A stretch of DNA of 64,000 nucleotides. It comes from Roseburia sp. GTDB taxonomy: Bacteria > Bacillota > Clostridia > Lachnospirales > Lachnospiraceae. Positions 1-8,241 of this stretch are shown piece after piece (the stretch's first letter is position 1; the number at the start of each line of letters is the position of its first letter). A model generated the notes under the pieces. That model searched no databases and was not told the origin of the DNA. It worked only from the letters and a program-made list of their open reading frames with translations. A program made the position numbers and the translations under genes. The stretch spans positions 50,758-114,757 of the forward strand of contig DMYD01000059.1 of assembly GCA_003483745.1 (NCBI GenBank), written 5' to 3'.

Positions 1-2
1 AA

Positions 3-575
3 AAAGAGGTCTGCTTAAACGGAAGGGAAGCACTTGGCGTTTTACACGAGCGGACCTATCTGCGTGCTTATATCTGGAATAAGTTATTTCGGAGAGAAGC
101 ACTTGATGGGATCCGTTTTTCAACGGAGCTTTCTTTTGCGGAAGACTACGAGATGTTCTGCCGGGTATTAGAGCAGTGTGACAGAATCGTATGTGGGACA
201 AAACCAAAGTATCATTATATGCAGAGAAAATCCGGCGCATGTAATCAGGGATACGACAGAAATTACCAGAAGGCGATGCTGATGTTTGAAGACTGTTGTA
301 ACATGTATTCGCGCAGGTATCCCCAGTACAGAACATTGTTTGAAAATCATTATCTGTTTGATCTGATGGGAATGGCAGCGGCGATGGGACGAAACGGTAA
401 TTATGTTGCCGCGGACTGTAAAAAAATAAAAAAATACATCAGGACGAAACTGCCACAGTATCTTACAGATAAAAAAGTTCCGCTTTATTTAAAGGGGAGT
501 GCGTGTGTGTGCTGCATCAGCGTGAGAGCGTTTAGCGCCGTCTACCGGATGCTGCACCGCGTGGAAATTGCGTAA
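3..575 (+). CDS. Glycosyltransferase family 2, C-terminal part (5' end outside window)
   Basis: The frame is open from the first bases of the window, so this is the 3' part of a longer gene. The visible 190 codons contain the typical C-terminal half of GT-A family-2 transferases: WNKLFRREAL followed by an acidic EDYEMFCRVLEQ, where the ED would belong to the catalytic acceptor region. The N-terminal nucleotide-sugar binding part and its DxD are missing only because of the window edge. It ends 30 bp before a flippase gene, which suggests transfer of a sugar to a lipid-linked glycan in a surface polysaccharide cluster. The sugar cannot be told. Confidence 0.8.
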   Translation, partial: KEVCLNGREALGVLHERTYLRAYIWNKLFRREALDGIRFSTELSFAEDYEMFCRVLEQCDRIVCGTKPKYHYMQRKSGACNQGYDRNYQKAMLMFEDCCNMYSRRYPQYRTLFENHYLFDLMGMAAAMGRNGNYVAADCKKIKKYIRTKLPQYLTDKKVPLYLKGSACVCCISVRAFSAVYRMLHRVEIA

Positions 576-644
576 TTTAAAAACCAGAATATGATGGAAA
601 GTTGAATGAGTATTTGCAAAAATGGGAGAGAGGTGAGAACTCAG

Positions 645-2189
645 GTGGAAAAGAGCAGAACGGAATATTCGACCATGAATACCGCAGTTGCAATGATCTC
701 AAGGATTGCTGCGATTCTGATGGGATTTGTGACACGAGTGGTATTTACACATACACTCAGTGAGAGCTATGTCGGGATCAATGGTCTTTTTACAGATATT
801 TTAAATGTACTGTCACTGACGGAACTTGGAGTGGAGACTGCAATCAGTTATGCACTTTACCGTCCGATCGCACAGGGGGATATAAAACGGCAGCAGATCC
901 TGATGCGGATGTTTCAGACATTTTACCGCATTACGGCAGTCTGTGTGGCAGTGCTTGGACTGTCGATCATTCCTTTTTTTGATGTTCTCATGAAAAACAG
1001 GCCGGATGTCGATCATCTGATGCTGATTTATTTGTTGTATCTGGCAAATTCGGTCGTATCTTATCTGCTGGTATACAAACGTACGCTGATCGAGGTACAT
1101 CAGCTAAACTATATTGTTCTTTTGTACCAGACAGCGTTTTTGGTCTTACAGGATATCTGTCAGATTGTTATTTTGCTTACGACACATAATTTTATTTTAT
1201 TTCTGATCATATATATTATCTGTACATTGCTCTCAAATATCTGTATTTCCATGAGGGCGGACAAAATGTATCCATATCTGAAAGAGAAAATAAAAGATCG
1301 GCTGCCGGAGGAAGAAAGAAAAGATATATTCCGCAATATCAAGGCAATGCTGATGCATAAGCTTGGGAATGTTGTGGTCAATAATACCGATAATCTGTTG
1401 ATTTCTTCCTTTGTGGGTGTCATCAGCGTTGGAATTTATTCAAATTATTTTCTTCTGATCGGATCCGTCAGACAGGTGTTAGACCAGATTTTTCAGGGAA
1501 TCACTGCAAGTGTCGGCAACCTTGGAGCAACAGAAGATGAAGGAAGAGTAAAGAGTATTTTTGAAACAGCATTTTTTATTGGAAACTGGCTTTATGGGGC
1601 AGCTGCGATCTGTCTGTATGAGCTTTTAAATCCGTTTGTGGAGCTTGCGTTTGGAAAACAGTATCTGTTTGATATGCCCATCGTCTTGATCTTATGCATC
1701 AATTTTTATATCAATGGAACAAGAAGAGCGGTATTGACATTCCGGGATTCGCTGGGATTATTCTGGTTCGACCGTTATAAAGCATTGGTGGAGGCTGTGT
1801 TAAATCTTGTCATCTCGATTATTCTGGTATGGGATTTTGGAACATTTGGTGTGTTTGCCGGAACATTTTTTTCCACGATGCTCACCTCTGTGTGGGTGGA
1901 GCCGTATGTATTGTACCGGCACAGACTGCATGCAAAAGTTATGCCTTTTTTTATCCGGTATGTGATTTATGCGGCAGTGACCGGATTGATCTGGTATGGA
2001 ACCGACCGGCTCTGCGCACTTGCAGGCGGCAGCGTGTTTATCATATTTTTAAAGAGACTTTTCATTAGTGCGGTTGTGCCAAGTCTTTTTATGCTTCTTT
2101 GTTTTTGCCGTGTAAATGAATTTAAAATTGCAAAGAAAAAGGCACTTGCTATATGGAAAAAGAGGTGGAACGATGGAAGTAAAAAGTAA
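645..2189 (+). CDS. Polysaccharide flippase (Wzx/PST-like, MOP superfamily)
   Basis: Membrane protein of about 514 residues with roughly 12-14 hydrophobic segments, starting with a segment like those of the polysaccharide-transporter branch of the MOP exporters (SRIAAILMGFVTRVVF). Members flip lipid-linked oligosaccharide units across the membrane. I prefer the GTG at 645, which has a good GGGAGAGAGGTGAG site about 8 bp upstream; an in-frame ATG at 606 has no convincing site. The last 17 bp overlap the next gene, which implies translational coupling. It lies between a glycosyltransferase and other surface-glycan genes. Confidence 0.8.
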   Translation: MEKSRTEYSTMNTAVAMISRIAAILMGFVTRVVFTHTLSESYVGINGLFTDILNVLSLTELGVETAISYALYRPIAQGDIKRQQILMRMFQTFYRITAVCVAVLGLSIIPFFDVLMKNRPDVDHLMLIYLLYLANSVVSYLLVYKRTLIEVHQLNYIVLLYQTAFLVLQDICQIVILLTTHNFILFLIIYIICTLLSNICISMRADKMYPYLKEKIKDRLPEEERKDIFRNIKAMLMHKLGNVVVNNTDNLLISSFVGVISVGIYSNYFLLIGSVRQVLDQIFQGITASVGNLGATEDEGRVKSIFETAFFIGNWLYGAAAICLYELLNPFVELAFGKQYLFDMPIVLILCINFYINGTRRAVLTFRDSLGLFWFDRYKALVEAVLNLVISIILVWDFGTFGVFAGTFFSTMLTSVWVEPYVLYRHRLHAKVMPFFIRYVIYAAVTGLIWYGTDRLCALAGGSVFIIFLKRLFISAVVPSLFMLLCFCRVNEFKIAKKKALAIWKKRWNDGSKK

Positions 2190-3423
2190 AGAAAAAGAAT
2201 TGGTGCTGTGCGGTCTTTTGAATCTGGCACTCCATGCAGACCAAAGCAGACTGCATGCAGACAGTCAAAAAATCAAACAGCAGAAAATAGACTGGAAAAG
2301 TATTCTTTTGACAGCAGATAATCATCGTGTACTGCCTCTTTTATATGATATATTGAAAGAAATTTTGCCGGAAGATGGGGCTGAATGGAAAAGAGTGCAA
2401 GAGAGAAGTACGCAGACGGTACGACAGTCTTACCGTTTGCTTTTTCGGAGCCGTTATGTGACTGGAGTTCTGAAAGAAGCAGGAATTGATGTCATATTAT
2501 TAAAGGGAAGCGGCGTAGCAGGGCTTTATCCGGTTCCGGAACTTCGTAAATCCGGAGATATTGATCTTTTATTTGAAGATGAAAAGATGGCATATGCAGC
2601 GGGAAAATGTCTGGAAACATATGGATTTGTGCAGGAGAGCGGGCATCAGGAAAATCATCATCTCACCTATATGAACGCAGAAGGAATCCGGTTGGAACTG
2701 CACAGTGCACTGGTGGAACCGTTTGATTCTGCGGAAGTGAATGCTTTTTTGTCAAAGTGTCAGAAAGAATTTTTTGAAAACAGGGTTACAGAAAATGTCA
2801 TGGGAGTAGATTTTTTGCTGACATCTCCATCCTACCAGGCGTTTTATCTTCTGCTTCATATGCTGCAGCATTTTCTGCGTTCGGGATTTGGTTTAAGGCT
2901 TCTGTGTGACTGGGTTGTGTTCTGGGAACGAGGATGTGCGGCAGAAGAAGAAACCAAATTTTTAGAGCTGGTAAAAGAGTGTGGAATCTTATATTTTGCA
3001 TGTATGGTTACAGCATTATGTGTCAGATATCTGGGATTATCAGAAAATAAAGTAAGCTTTTTAAGAAAATCGGGGGAAATGGGATTTCAAGGAGAAAAGA
3101 CGTATCTGAAAGATTTCCTTGCGGAGATCATGGAAGCGGAAGAATTCGGTGAAATGCATCCGGAGCGCATGGTGGCCATGAGGGGAACTGGTCTGAAAGA
3201 TTATATCAGGGAGTTTCATCACCAGATGCATCTGCGTTATCCGCGTGCTGGACGATATAAAATACTATATCCGGCATTATGGGTTCGGACGTTTTGTGGT
3301 TTTGTATACCGCAACCGGAAACTGCGGAAATCGTCAAGCATTGCCATCCTGAAAAACGCAAAAAAACGGAGCAGGCTGGTGACGGAAATGGAACTGTTTC
3401 AAAAGAAGAAAAACGAGGCATAG
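2173..3423 (+). CDS. PF14907-type nucleotidyltransferase family protein
   Basis: About 416 residues. The central segment LLKGSGVAGLYP...RKSGDIDLLFED carries the G-S and D-x-D pattern of the uncharacterised nucleotidyltransferase family PF14907. The ATG at 2173 follows AGAGGTGGAA and overlaps the flippase by 17 bp; an upstream in-frame codon at 2116 would create a long overlap and lacks a binding site. Members of this family occur in surface-polysaccharide loci and also in lasso-peptide and other RiPP clusters with HPr-kinase-like proteins. A PqqD/HPr-kinase fusion is encoded 7 kb downstream, so a link to that system is possible but unproven. Substrate unknown. Confidence 0.75.
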   Translation: MEVKSKEKELVLCGLLNLALHADQSRLHADSQKIKQQKIDWKSILLTADNHRVLPLLYDILKEILPEDGAEWKRVQERSTQTVRQSYRLLFRSRYVTGVLKEAGIDVILLKGSGVAGLYPVPELRKSGDIDLLFEDEKMAYAAGKCLETYGFVQESGHQENHHLTYMNAEGIRLELHSALVEPFDSAEVNAFLSKCQKEFFENRVTENVMGVDFLLTSPSYQAFYLLLHMLQHFLRSGFGLRLLCDWVVFWERGCAAEEETKFLELVKECGILYFACMVTALCVRYLGLSENKVSFLRKSGEMGFQGEKTYLKDFLAEIMEAEEFGEMHPERMVAMRGTGLKDYIREFHHQMHLRYPRAGRYKILYPALWVRTFCGFVYRNRKLRKSSSIAILKNAKKRSRLVTEMELFQKKKNEA

Positions 3424-3424
3424 A

Positions 3425-4846
3425 ATGAAAAAGAAACTGATATTTTTCATTTTGTCTATATTGATCATTATAGGAATTGCAGCCGGTGTGCATGATTATT
3501 TTCACTGGCAGGTAACGTTTGATACGGAGATTTTTACTGAGTCTGCGGAAGAAATATGGAATCCGGATCGCGGGTTTTACCATATTTATGGATTTCTGAT
3601 ATCGGATGAACCGGCGGATATGTGTGAGCAGTTAGACAGACAGATGGAAAAAGATACAGGTCATGCACTTGCCATGGTGCAGATCAATTTAAGGGAATAT
3701 CGGGACAAAGAAATATCAGAGGAAGGTCTGAATAACATAGAATCGCTCTTTCGTGCGATGTCTGCCACAAATGAACACTGGATCGTGCGTTTTTTGTATG
3801 ACTGGGATGGGGAAAATGAGAAGAATGAACCGCAGAGCATAGAACTTGTATTGAGTCATATGCAGCAGGTTGGAGAGATATTAACCAGATACAGGGAATC
3901 TGTTTTCACATTACAGGGACTTTTTGTCGGCAACTGGGGCGAGATCAATGGGACAAAATATGCAGACAAGACGTCCTTACAGAAACTCGCAAAACAACTC
4001 ATAAAAGCGACGGACGGGCAGATGTATCTTGCTGTACGGACGCCGGCACATTGGCGGCAGATCATGGATGGTGCAGAGGATTCCATGCCAGAGGATCAGG
4101 AAAAAATGATGTATGACAGGCTTGGATTGTTCAATGACGGAATGTTAGGGAGTGGCAATGACTGTGGTACTTACGGGGAGAAGAGTGCCGTGGAAGCCGG
4201 TGAGGATCAGGCGTGGAACCGGAAAGAAGAACTGGAATTTCAGGAAAAGCTGTGTTCTCGTGTGCCAAATGGCGGAGAGGTTATCATTGACAATGAATAT
4301 AATGATTTAGAACATGCCATTGCGGATTTGAAAACGATGCATGTGACCTATCTGAATCAGGACTATGATGAGGCGGTATTAGAAAAGTGGGCATCATCCA
4401 CGGTACAGACATCGGACTGCTTTGATGGAATGGATGGACTTTCGTATATACAGAGACATTTAGGTTACCGTCTGGTATTATCGGAGGTTTTCATGCAGCA
4501 TAATTTTTGGGAAGATACAGCAGATATCAAAGTATCACTGCAGAATGTCGGATTTGCGCCGGTCTACAAGGAGTGTGAACCGGTACTTCTTGTGAAAGAT
4601 GAAACCGGTCAGACGATTTATGAGGCAACTCCTTTCGGAGATATTACATCGCTTGCCGGAGGAAATGAGACAGAAAAAAAGGAACTTTTTTCTGATCGGG
4701 TACCACTTCGGGGGTTAAAGGCAGGATGTTACAGTGTGTATTTTGCAGTGCGCGATACGGCAACCGGCAGTTTTATTACATTTGCGAATGAACAGAAAAT
4801 AGAAAATGAGGGCTATAAGATCGGAACCATTTTATTGGAATCATAA
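3425..4846 (+). CDS. Secreted or membrane-anchored DUF4874/DUF4832 protein
   Basis: 473 residues. Residues 5-22 form a hydrophobic signal or anchor (FFILSILIIIGIAAG). It continues with IWNPDRGFYHIYGF, like the NPxRGFY start of DUF4874, and in the second half has VTYLNQDYD and YIQRHLGYRLVLSEV, like DUF4832. These paired domains are thought to form a glycoside-hydrolase-like barrel plus a beta domain on the cell surface; activity is not established. The gene starts 2 bp after the previous stop and its own stop codon lies inside a strong terminator hairpin, so it closes the first operon. Confidence 0.7.
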   Translation: MKKKLIFFILSILIIIGIAAGVHDYFHWQVTFDTEIFTESAEEIWNPDRGFYHIYGFLISDEPADMCEQLDRQMEKDTGHALAMVQINLREYRDKEISEEGLNNIESLFRAMSATNEHWIVRFLYDWDGENEKNEPQSIELVLSHMQQVGEILTRYRESVFTLQGLFVGNWGEINGTKYADKTSLQKLAKQLIKATDGQMYLAVRTPAHWRQIMDGAEDSMPEDQEKMMYDRLGLFNDGMLGSGNDCGTYGEKSAVEAGEDQAWNRKEELEFQEKLCSRVPNGGEVIIDNEYNDLEHAIADLKTMHVTYLNQDYDEAVLEKWASSTVQTSDCFDGMDGLSYIQRHLGYRLVLSEVFMQHNFWEDTADIKVSLQNVGFAPVYKECEPVLLVKDETGQTIYEATPFGDITSLAGGNETEKKELFSDRVPLRGLKAGCYSVYFAVRDTATGSFITFANEQKIENEGYKIGTILLES

Positions 4847-4865
4847 AATGGTTCCGATTTTGTTT
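4820..4865 (+). terminator. Rho-independent terminator overlapping a stop codon
   Basis: A perfect 15-bp inverted repeat (ATCGGAACCATTTTA and its complement, 9-nt loop) is followed by TTTGTTT. The stop codon of the DUF4832 gene (4844-4846) forms the start of the right arm. Confidence 0.85.
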
Positions 4866-4952
4866 AGAAATAATTTCGAAAATATTTAAGAAAAGCTGTC
4901 TGTTCTCTTAAGAGTTTTTCCGTAAGATGAATTGCGAAAGGAAGGGAAGATT

Positions 4953-6002
4953 ATGATGGAGAATAGAAAGATATATCTGAGTTTTGTGGTTCCATGTTAT
5001 AACTCTCAAAACTATATGGCAAGGTGTATTGAATCATTGCTGCCGGGCGGAGAAGATGTGGAAATTATTATTATAGATGATGGTTCAAAGGATAGGACCG
5101 GAGCAATCGCGGATGAATACCAGAAAAAATATCCGGATCTTGTAAAAGTCATACATAAGGAAAATGGAGGACATGGTTCCGGTGTCAACGCGGGACTCGC
5201 CTGCGCAAAGGGAATTTATTTTAAAGTGGTGGACTCTGATGACTGGCTCAAAGGAGATGCTTACCGGAAACTTTTAGAAAAAATCAGATATTACTGCAAA
5301 GAGGAGAAATCGTGCAAAGAAATGCCGGATCTGTTTGTCTGTAATTATGTATACAATCATTTGGAAGAACAGGTAACGCGCAGTATGGGATACAAAAATG
5401 TATTTCCGGTGGAAAAAATCTGCCATTGGAGTGAGATCGGGCATTTCCTGCCATCCCAGTATCTTGTCATGCATGCCCTGATTTACCGGACGGAGGTATT
5501 ACGGCAGTCGGGAATCGTCCTGCCGGAGCATACATTTTATGTGGACAATCTGTTTGCCTATTGTCCACTTCCATATGTCAGAAATATTTTTTATATGGAT
5601 ATTGATCTGTATCAGTATTATCTTGGCAGAGATGACCAGTCTGTCAATGAGCAGGTGTTAAAAAGCCGGATCGACCAGCAGATGAAAGTGACCAGAATGG
5701 TGATAGCGGGTGCAGATCTTGAAAAAATAAAGGAAAAAGAACCAAAACTGGCATCGTATATGTGCCGCAATATTTCAATTATGATGGCAATCTCGTCCAT
5801 CCACCTGCTTCTGATCGGAAATAAAGAAGCACTGGAAAAACGAAAAAAACTGTGGGAAGAAATTAAAATATCCGATCCAAAACTGTATTATAAACTCAAA
5901 TATGCAAGTTTAAGCGGCTGGACAGATCTGCCGGGAACCGTTGGAAGAAGACTGACGGTTGGTGGATACCGTCTGGCAAATGCAGTTTACAGATTTCAGT
6001 AA
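4953..6002 (+). CDS. Glycosyltransferase family 2
   Basis: About 349 residues. The N-terminus has the GT-A fold signature: LSFVVPCYNSQNYM (nucleotide binding), IIIDDGSKDRTG, and VVDSDDW, the metal-binding DxD region. It transfers a sugar from a nucleotide sugar, probably in surface-glycan assembly on the cytoplasmic face. Two adjacent ATG codons (4953, 4956) follow GGAAGGGAAGA at the right distance; a TTG further upstream is less likely. It follows a terminator and probably starts a second transcription unit running through the next two genes. Confidence 0.85.
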   Translation: MMENRKIYLSFVVPCYNSQNYMARCIESLLPGGEDVEIIIIDDGSKDRTGAIADEYQKKYPDLVKVIHKENGGHGSGVNAGLACAKGIYFKVVDSDDWLKGDAYRKLLEKIRYYCKEEKSCKEMPDLFVCNYVYNHLEEQVTRSMGYKNVFPVEKICHWSEIGHFLPSQYLVMHALIYRTEVLRQSGIVLPEHTFYVDNLFAYCPLPYVRNIFYMDIDLYQYYLGRDDQSVNEQVLKSRIDQQMKVTRMVIAGADLEKIKEKEPKLASYMCRNISIMMAISSIHLLLIGNKEALEKRKKLWEEIKISDPKLYYKLKYASLSGWTDLPGTVGRRLTVGGYRLANAVYRFQ

Positions 6003-6041
6003 AACACAGCGAGTGAAAGAGACAGGAAGGAACGAGAGATT

Positions 6042-6596
6042 ATGGCACACATATATATTGCATTGGTGGACACACCTGGGATTTTTGCATCGCTGATCAG
6101 GCATTATCTTGGACAGAAATATGTTCATGTGGTGCTGTCACTTGATGAACAATTATCGGAAGCATACAGCTTTGGCAGAAGAAATCCATACATCCCATTG
6201 ATTGCGGGATTTGAGCGCGAGTGGAGCAGACAGATCGGAGGTGCATTTCCGACAGCAGAGTACCGGATCTGCGAACTTGACTGTACCATGGAACAGAAAG
6301 AAGCAATCCGCGAACGACTGCATGCGGATTATAAAAACAGATTTCATATGCACTATGCAGTCGTGGGACTGATTTTTCTGCTCTGTCATCGCAGATTTTA
6401 CCTGAAAAACCAGTATACATGTTCGTCCTATCTGGCAGAGGTGTTGGGAGAACAGGGCATTTTTATATCAGAGAAACATTTTTCACTGGTAACACCTAAG
6501 GATGTCTGCGAATATCAAAACTGCAGCATAGTATTTGAGGGACGCCTCTCAGATCTGATTGCGCGGGAAGAACAGGCGGCTGCCTATGAAGCATAA
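6042..6596 (+). CDS. Permuted papain-fold (YiiX/DUF830-like) hydrolase
   Basis: 184 residues without a signal peptide. His29 in KYVHVVLSLD comes first and Cys127 in YTCSSYLAEVL second, the His-then-Cys order of circularly permuted NlpC/P60 (YiiX/YebB-like) proteins. Members of this superfamily are amidases, acyltransferases or peptidases; the substrate here cannot be read. The product is predicted cytoplasmic, which argues against cell-wall cleavage and leaves lipid or peptide acyl chemistry open. The gene overlaps the next by 11 bp. It sits between a glycosyltransferase and a UPF0104 membrane protein. Confidence 0.6.
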   Translation: MAHIYIALVDTPGIFASLIRHYLGQKYVHVVLSLDEQLSEAYSFGRRNPYIPLIAGFEREWSRQIGGAFPTAEYRICELDCTMEQKEAIRERLHADYKNRFHMHYAVVGLIFLLCHRRFYLKNQYTCSSYLAEVLGEQGIFISEKHFSLVTPKDVCEYQNCSIVFEGRLSDLIAREEQAAAYEA

Positions 6597-7662
6597 AAGT
6601 AAAAATAGAAAATATATAAGGGAAGTCCTTTTCTTTCTTGCAATCATGATACTTACATTTGGCGTGATCTTACACGGACAGAATCTTTCACAGTTAAAAT
6701 CGACGATAACCGGGATGAAACCGATATATGTCGGGGCAGTTTTATTCCTTTCTGTATTTTTTGTTGCCGCAGAGGGCTGCATGATTTGTTTTTTACTCCG
6801 CAGTGTCGGGGTTATGGTGCATGTGCGGCAGTGCATCGGGTATTCATTTGCCGGTTTTTTCTTTTCGGGAATCACACCGTCTGCATCGGGAGGACAGCCT
6901 ATGCAGCTTTATTACATGAAAAAGGATGATATTCCTCTGTCAGAAGGGACAGCCGTGTTAATGGCTGTGGCGACAGCATATAAAATTGTGCTTGCAGTCA
7001 TCGGAACGGTGATGCTGTTATTCTGGAGAAAACCGCTTCAGAAGTATCTTGGCGGATATTTTTTCTGGTATATGGTTGGTCTGGTATTGAATATCCTGTT
7101 AGTGAGCCTGCTTTTGCTTGTTATGTTAAGACCGGTTCTGATCCGTTACCTGGCAGAAAAAATGATCTGTATTGCACAGAAATGCAGAGTGATCAGGTCA
7201 GAAGAAAAATGGCTGAAAAAAATGGATGGATTTTTAAACGGATATCGGGAAACTGTCTGCTTTTTCCGGGAGCACAAAGAAAAAATCCTGTTATTGATTA
7301 TCATGACATTTTTTCAGAGAAGCAGCGCTTTTTTGATGACTTTTATGGTGTACCGGGGATTTGGATTGTCGGGAACAGCTATGTATAAGATTCTGCTGCT
7401 TCAGGCAGCCATCTATGTGGCGGTTGATATGCTTCCGGTGCCCGGTGCCCAGGGAATCACAGAGGCAATGTATGGAAAAGTATTCCTCCCGGTATTTTCC
7501 AAACGGTATCTGGTCCCTGCAGTTTGTGTGACAAGAGGACTGGGGTTTTATCTGATGCTGGTCGTGGGAGCGGCATGGATTTTGGAAATCCATTATAAAA
7601 AATCGATTCAGGACGAAAAAAGGTGTATGGTAATGCTTGACAGCACAGACAGATATGATTAA
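6586..7662 (+). CDS. UPF0104 / lysylphosphatidylglycerol-synthase-type membrane protein
   Basis: About 358 residues with seven to eight membrane segments. It has the pattern of the MprF flippase-domain family (PF03706, UPF0104): FSGITPSASGGQPMQLYYM near residue 95 and DMLPVPGAQGITE near residue 290. It has no C-terminal aminoacyl-transferase domain, so it is a stand-alone flippase-like protein of unknown lipid cargo. The ATG at 6586 overlaps the preceding gene by 11 bp; an upstream TTG at 6559 is less likely. The promoter of the following gene lies within its last codons. Confidence 0.75.
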   Translation: MKHKSKNRKYIREVLFFLAIMILTFGVILHGQNLSQLKSTITGMKPIYVGAVLFLSVFFVAAEGCMICFLLRSVGVMVHVRQCIGYSFAGFFFSGITPSASGGQPMQLYYMKKDDIPLSEGTAVLMAVATAYKIVLAVIGTVMLLFWRKPLQKYLGGYFFWYMVGLVLNILLVSLLLLVMLRPVLIRYLAEKMICIAQKCRVIRSEEKWLKKMDGFLNGYRETVCFFREHKEKILLLIIMTFFQRSSAFLMTFMVYRGFGLSGTAMYKILLLQAAIYVAVDMLPVPGAQGITEAMYGKVFLPVFSKRYLVPAVCVTRGLGFYLMLVVGAAWILEIHYKKSIQDEKRCMVMLDSTDRYD

Positions 7663-7665
7663 GAT
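7637..7665 (+). promoter_or_regulatory. Promoter of the precursor-like gene
   Basis: TTGACA (7637-7642), 17 bp spacer, TAAGAT (7660-7665). It starts inside the last codons of the UPF0104 gene and gives the 124-residue protein its own transcript. Confidence 0.6.
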
Positions 7666-7702
7666 TATAAGAAAGATTAAAAACAGGGAGAGGGAAGTTC
7701 AT

Positions 7703-8077
7703 ATGAAAGAGTATATGAAACCGATGTTAGTTACCAGTGATGAGCTTGCAGAAGGGGTGTATCTTGCAAGTGGTTGTTATACGGCATCTGCTTATATACA
7801 TCAGACACCGCAGGACGGAAGAGGCGATTACCGTATCCAGGTCAATGGTAAGCATGAGGCAGATCATACGAAAGAATCGCAGCAGTTAAATATCTCATTT
7901 AATCAGCCGGTTACTTATGTTTCCGGTGGTACGGGATGCACATCAGGAGACGGAACGAGTTCTCTTTGTGTTTCTCTGGGATATCATCAGAATCCGACCG
8001 ACAATATTGGTTTTGGTGATCTGGTTGTAACGTCAGAGCCGGGACTTTCAATTACAGGAGTGAGCATCACGGACTAA
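7703..8077 (+). CDS. Small precursor-like protein with conserved-looking leader (candidate exported, modified peptide)
   Basis: 124 residues, start ATG 7703 after GGGAGAGGGAAG. It splits into a short charged leader (MKEYMKPMLVTSDELAEGVY, then LASG) and a Gly/Ser/Thr/Asn-rich core of about 100 residues with Cys25, Cys79 and Cys89, ending in GLSITGVSITD. The leader has no hydrophobic core, so it is not a Sec signal, but LAEGVYLASG resembles leaders ending in small residues. From memory similar leaders occur in unannotated Lachnospiraceae proteins. It has its own promoter and terminator and is followed by an ABC exporter, a PqqD-domain kinase and an S24/S26 peptidase. I infer a substrate of these proteins; mature form and role are unknown. 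Confidence 0.7.
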   Translation: MKEYMKPMLVTSDELAEGVYLASGCYTASAYIHQTPQDGRGDYRIQVNGKHEADHTKESQQLNISFNQPVTYVSGGTGCTSGDGTSSLCVSLGYHQNPTDNIGFGDLVVTSEPGLSITGVSITD

Positions 8078-8124
8078 AGGGCAAGATATAATAAAAAGCA
8101 TAGGTTTGGATTGCAGATTAAGTA

Positions 8125-8190
8125 AGGGTTATCATGTGGTATGTATATCAAAAAGTGATAGACATACCCACATGATGCCCTCTTTTTTTT
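8125..8190 (+). terminator. Terminator between the precursor gene and its exporter
   Basis: A long, slightly bulged stem (arms 8125-8149 and 8157-8181, sharing ATCATGTGG and TATGT blocks) with a 7-nt loop is followed by eight T. It would end most precursor transcripts before the transporter gene, making the precursor more abundant than its exporter. Confidence 0.8.
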
Positions 8191-8202
8191 GTGGTGCAGA
8201 TT

Positions 8203-8211
8203 TGCTATAAT
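8203..8211 (+). promoter_or_regulatory. Extended -10 promoter for the ABC exporter
   Basis: TGCTATAAT, a full extended -10 element, lies 13 bp past the terminator and about 30 bp before the start codon. The -35 region is only a T-run, as often seen with extended -10 promoters. Confidence 0.55.
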
Positions 8212-8241
8212 AACAGGAAACCGGATGAAATGAGGAATATT

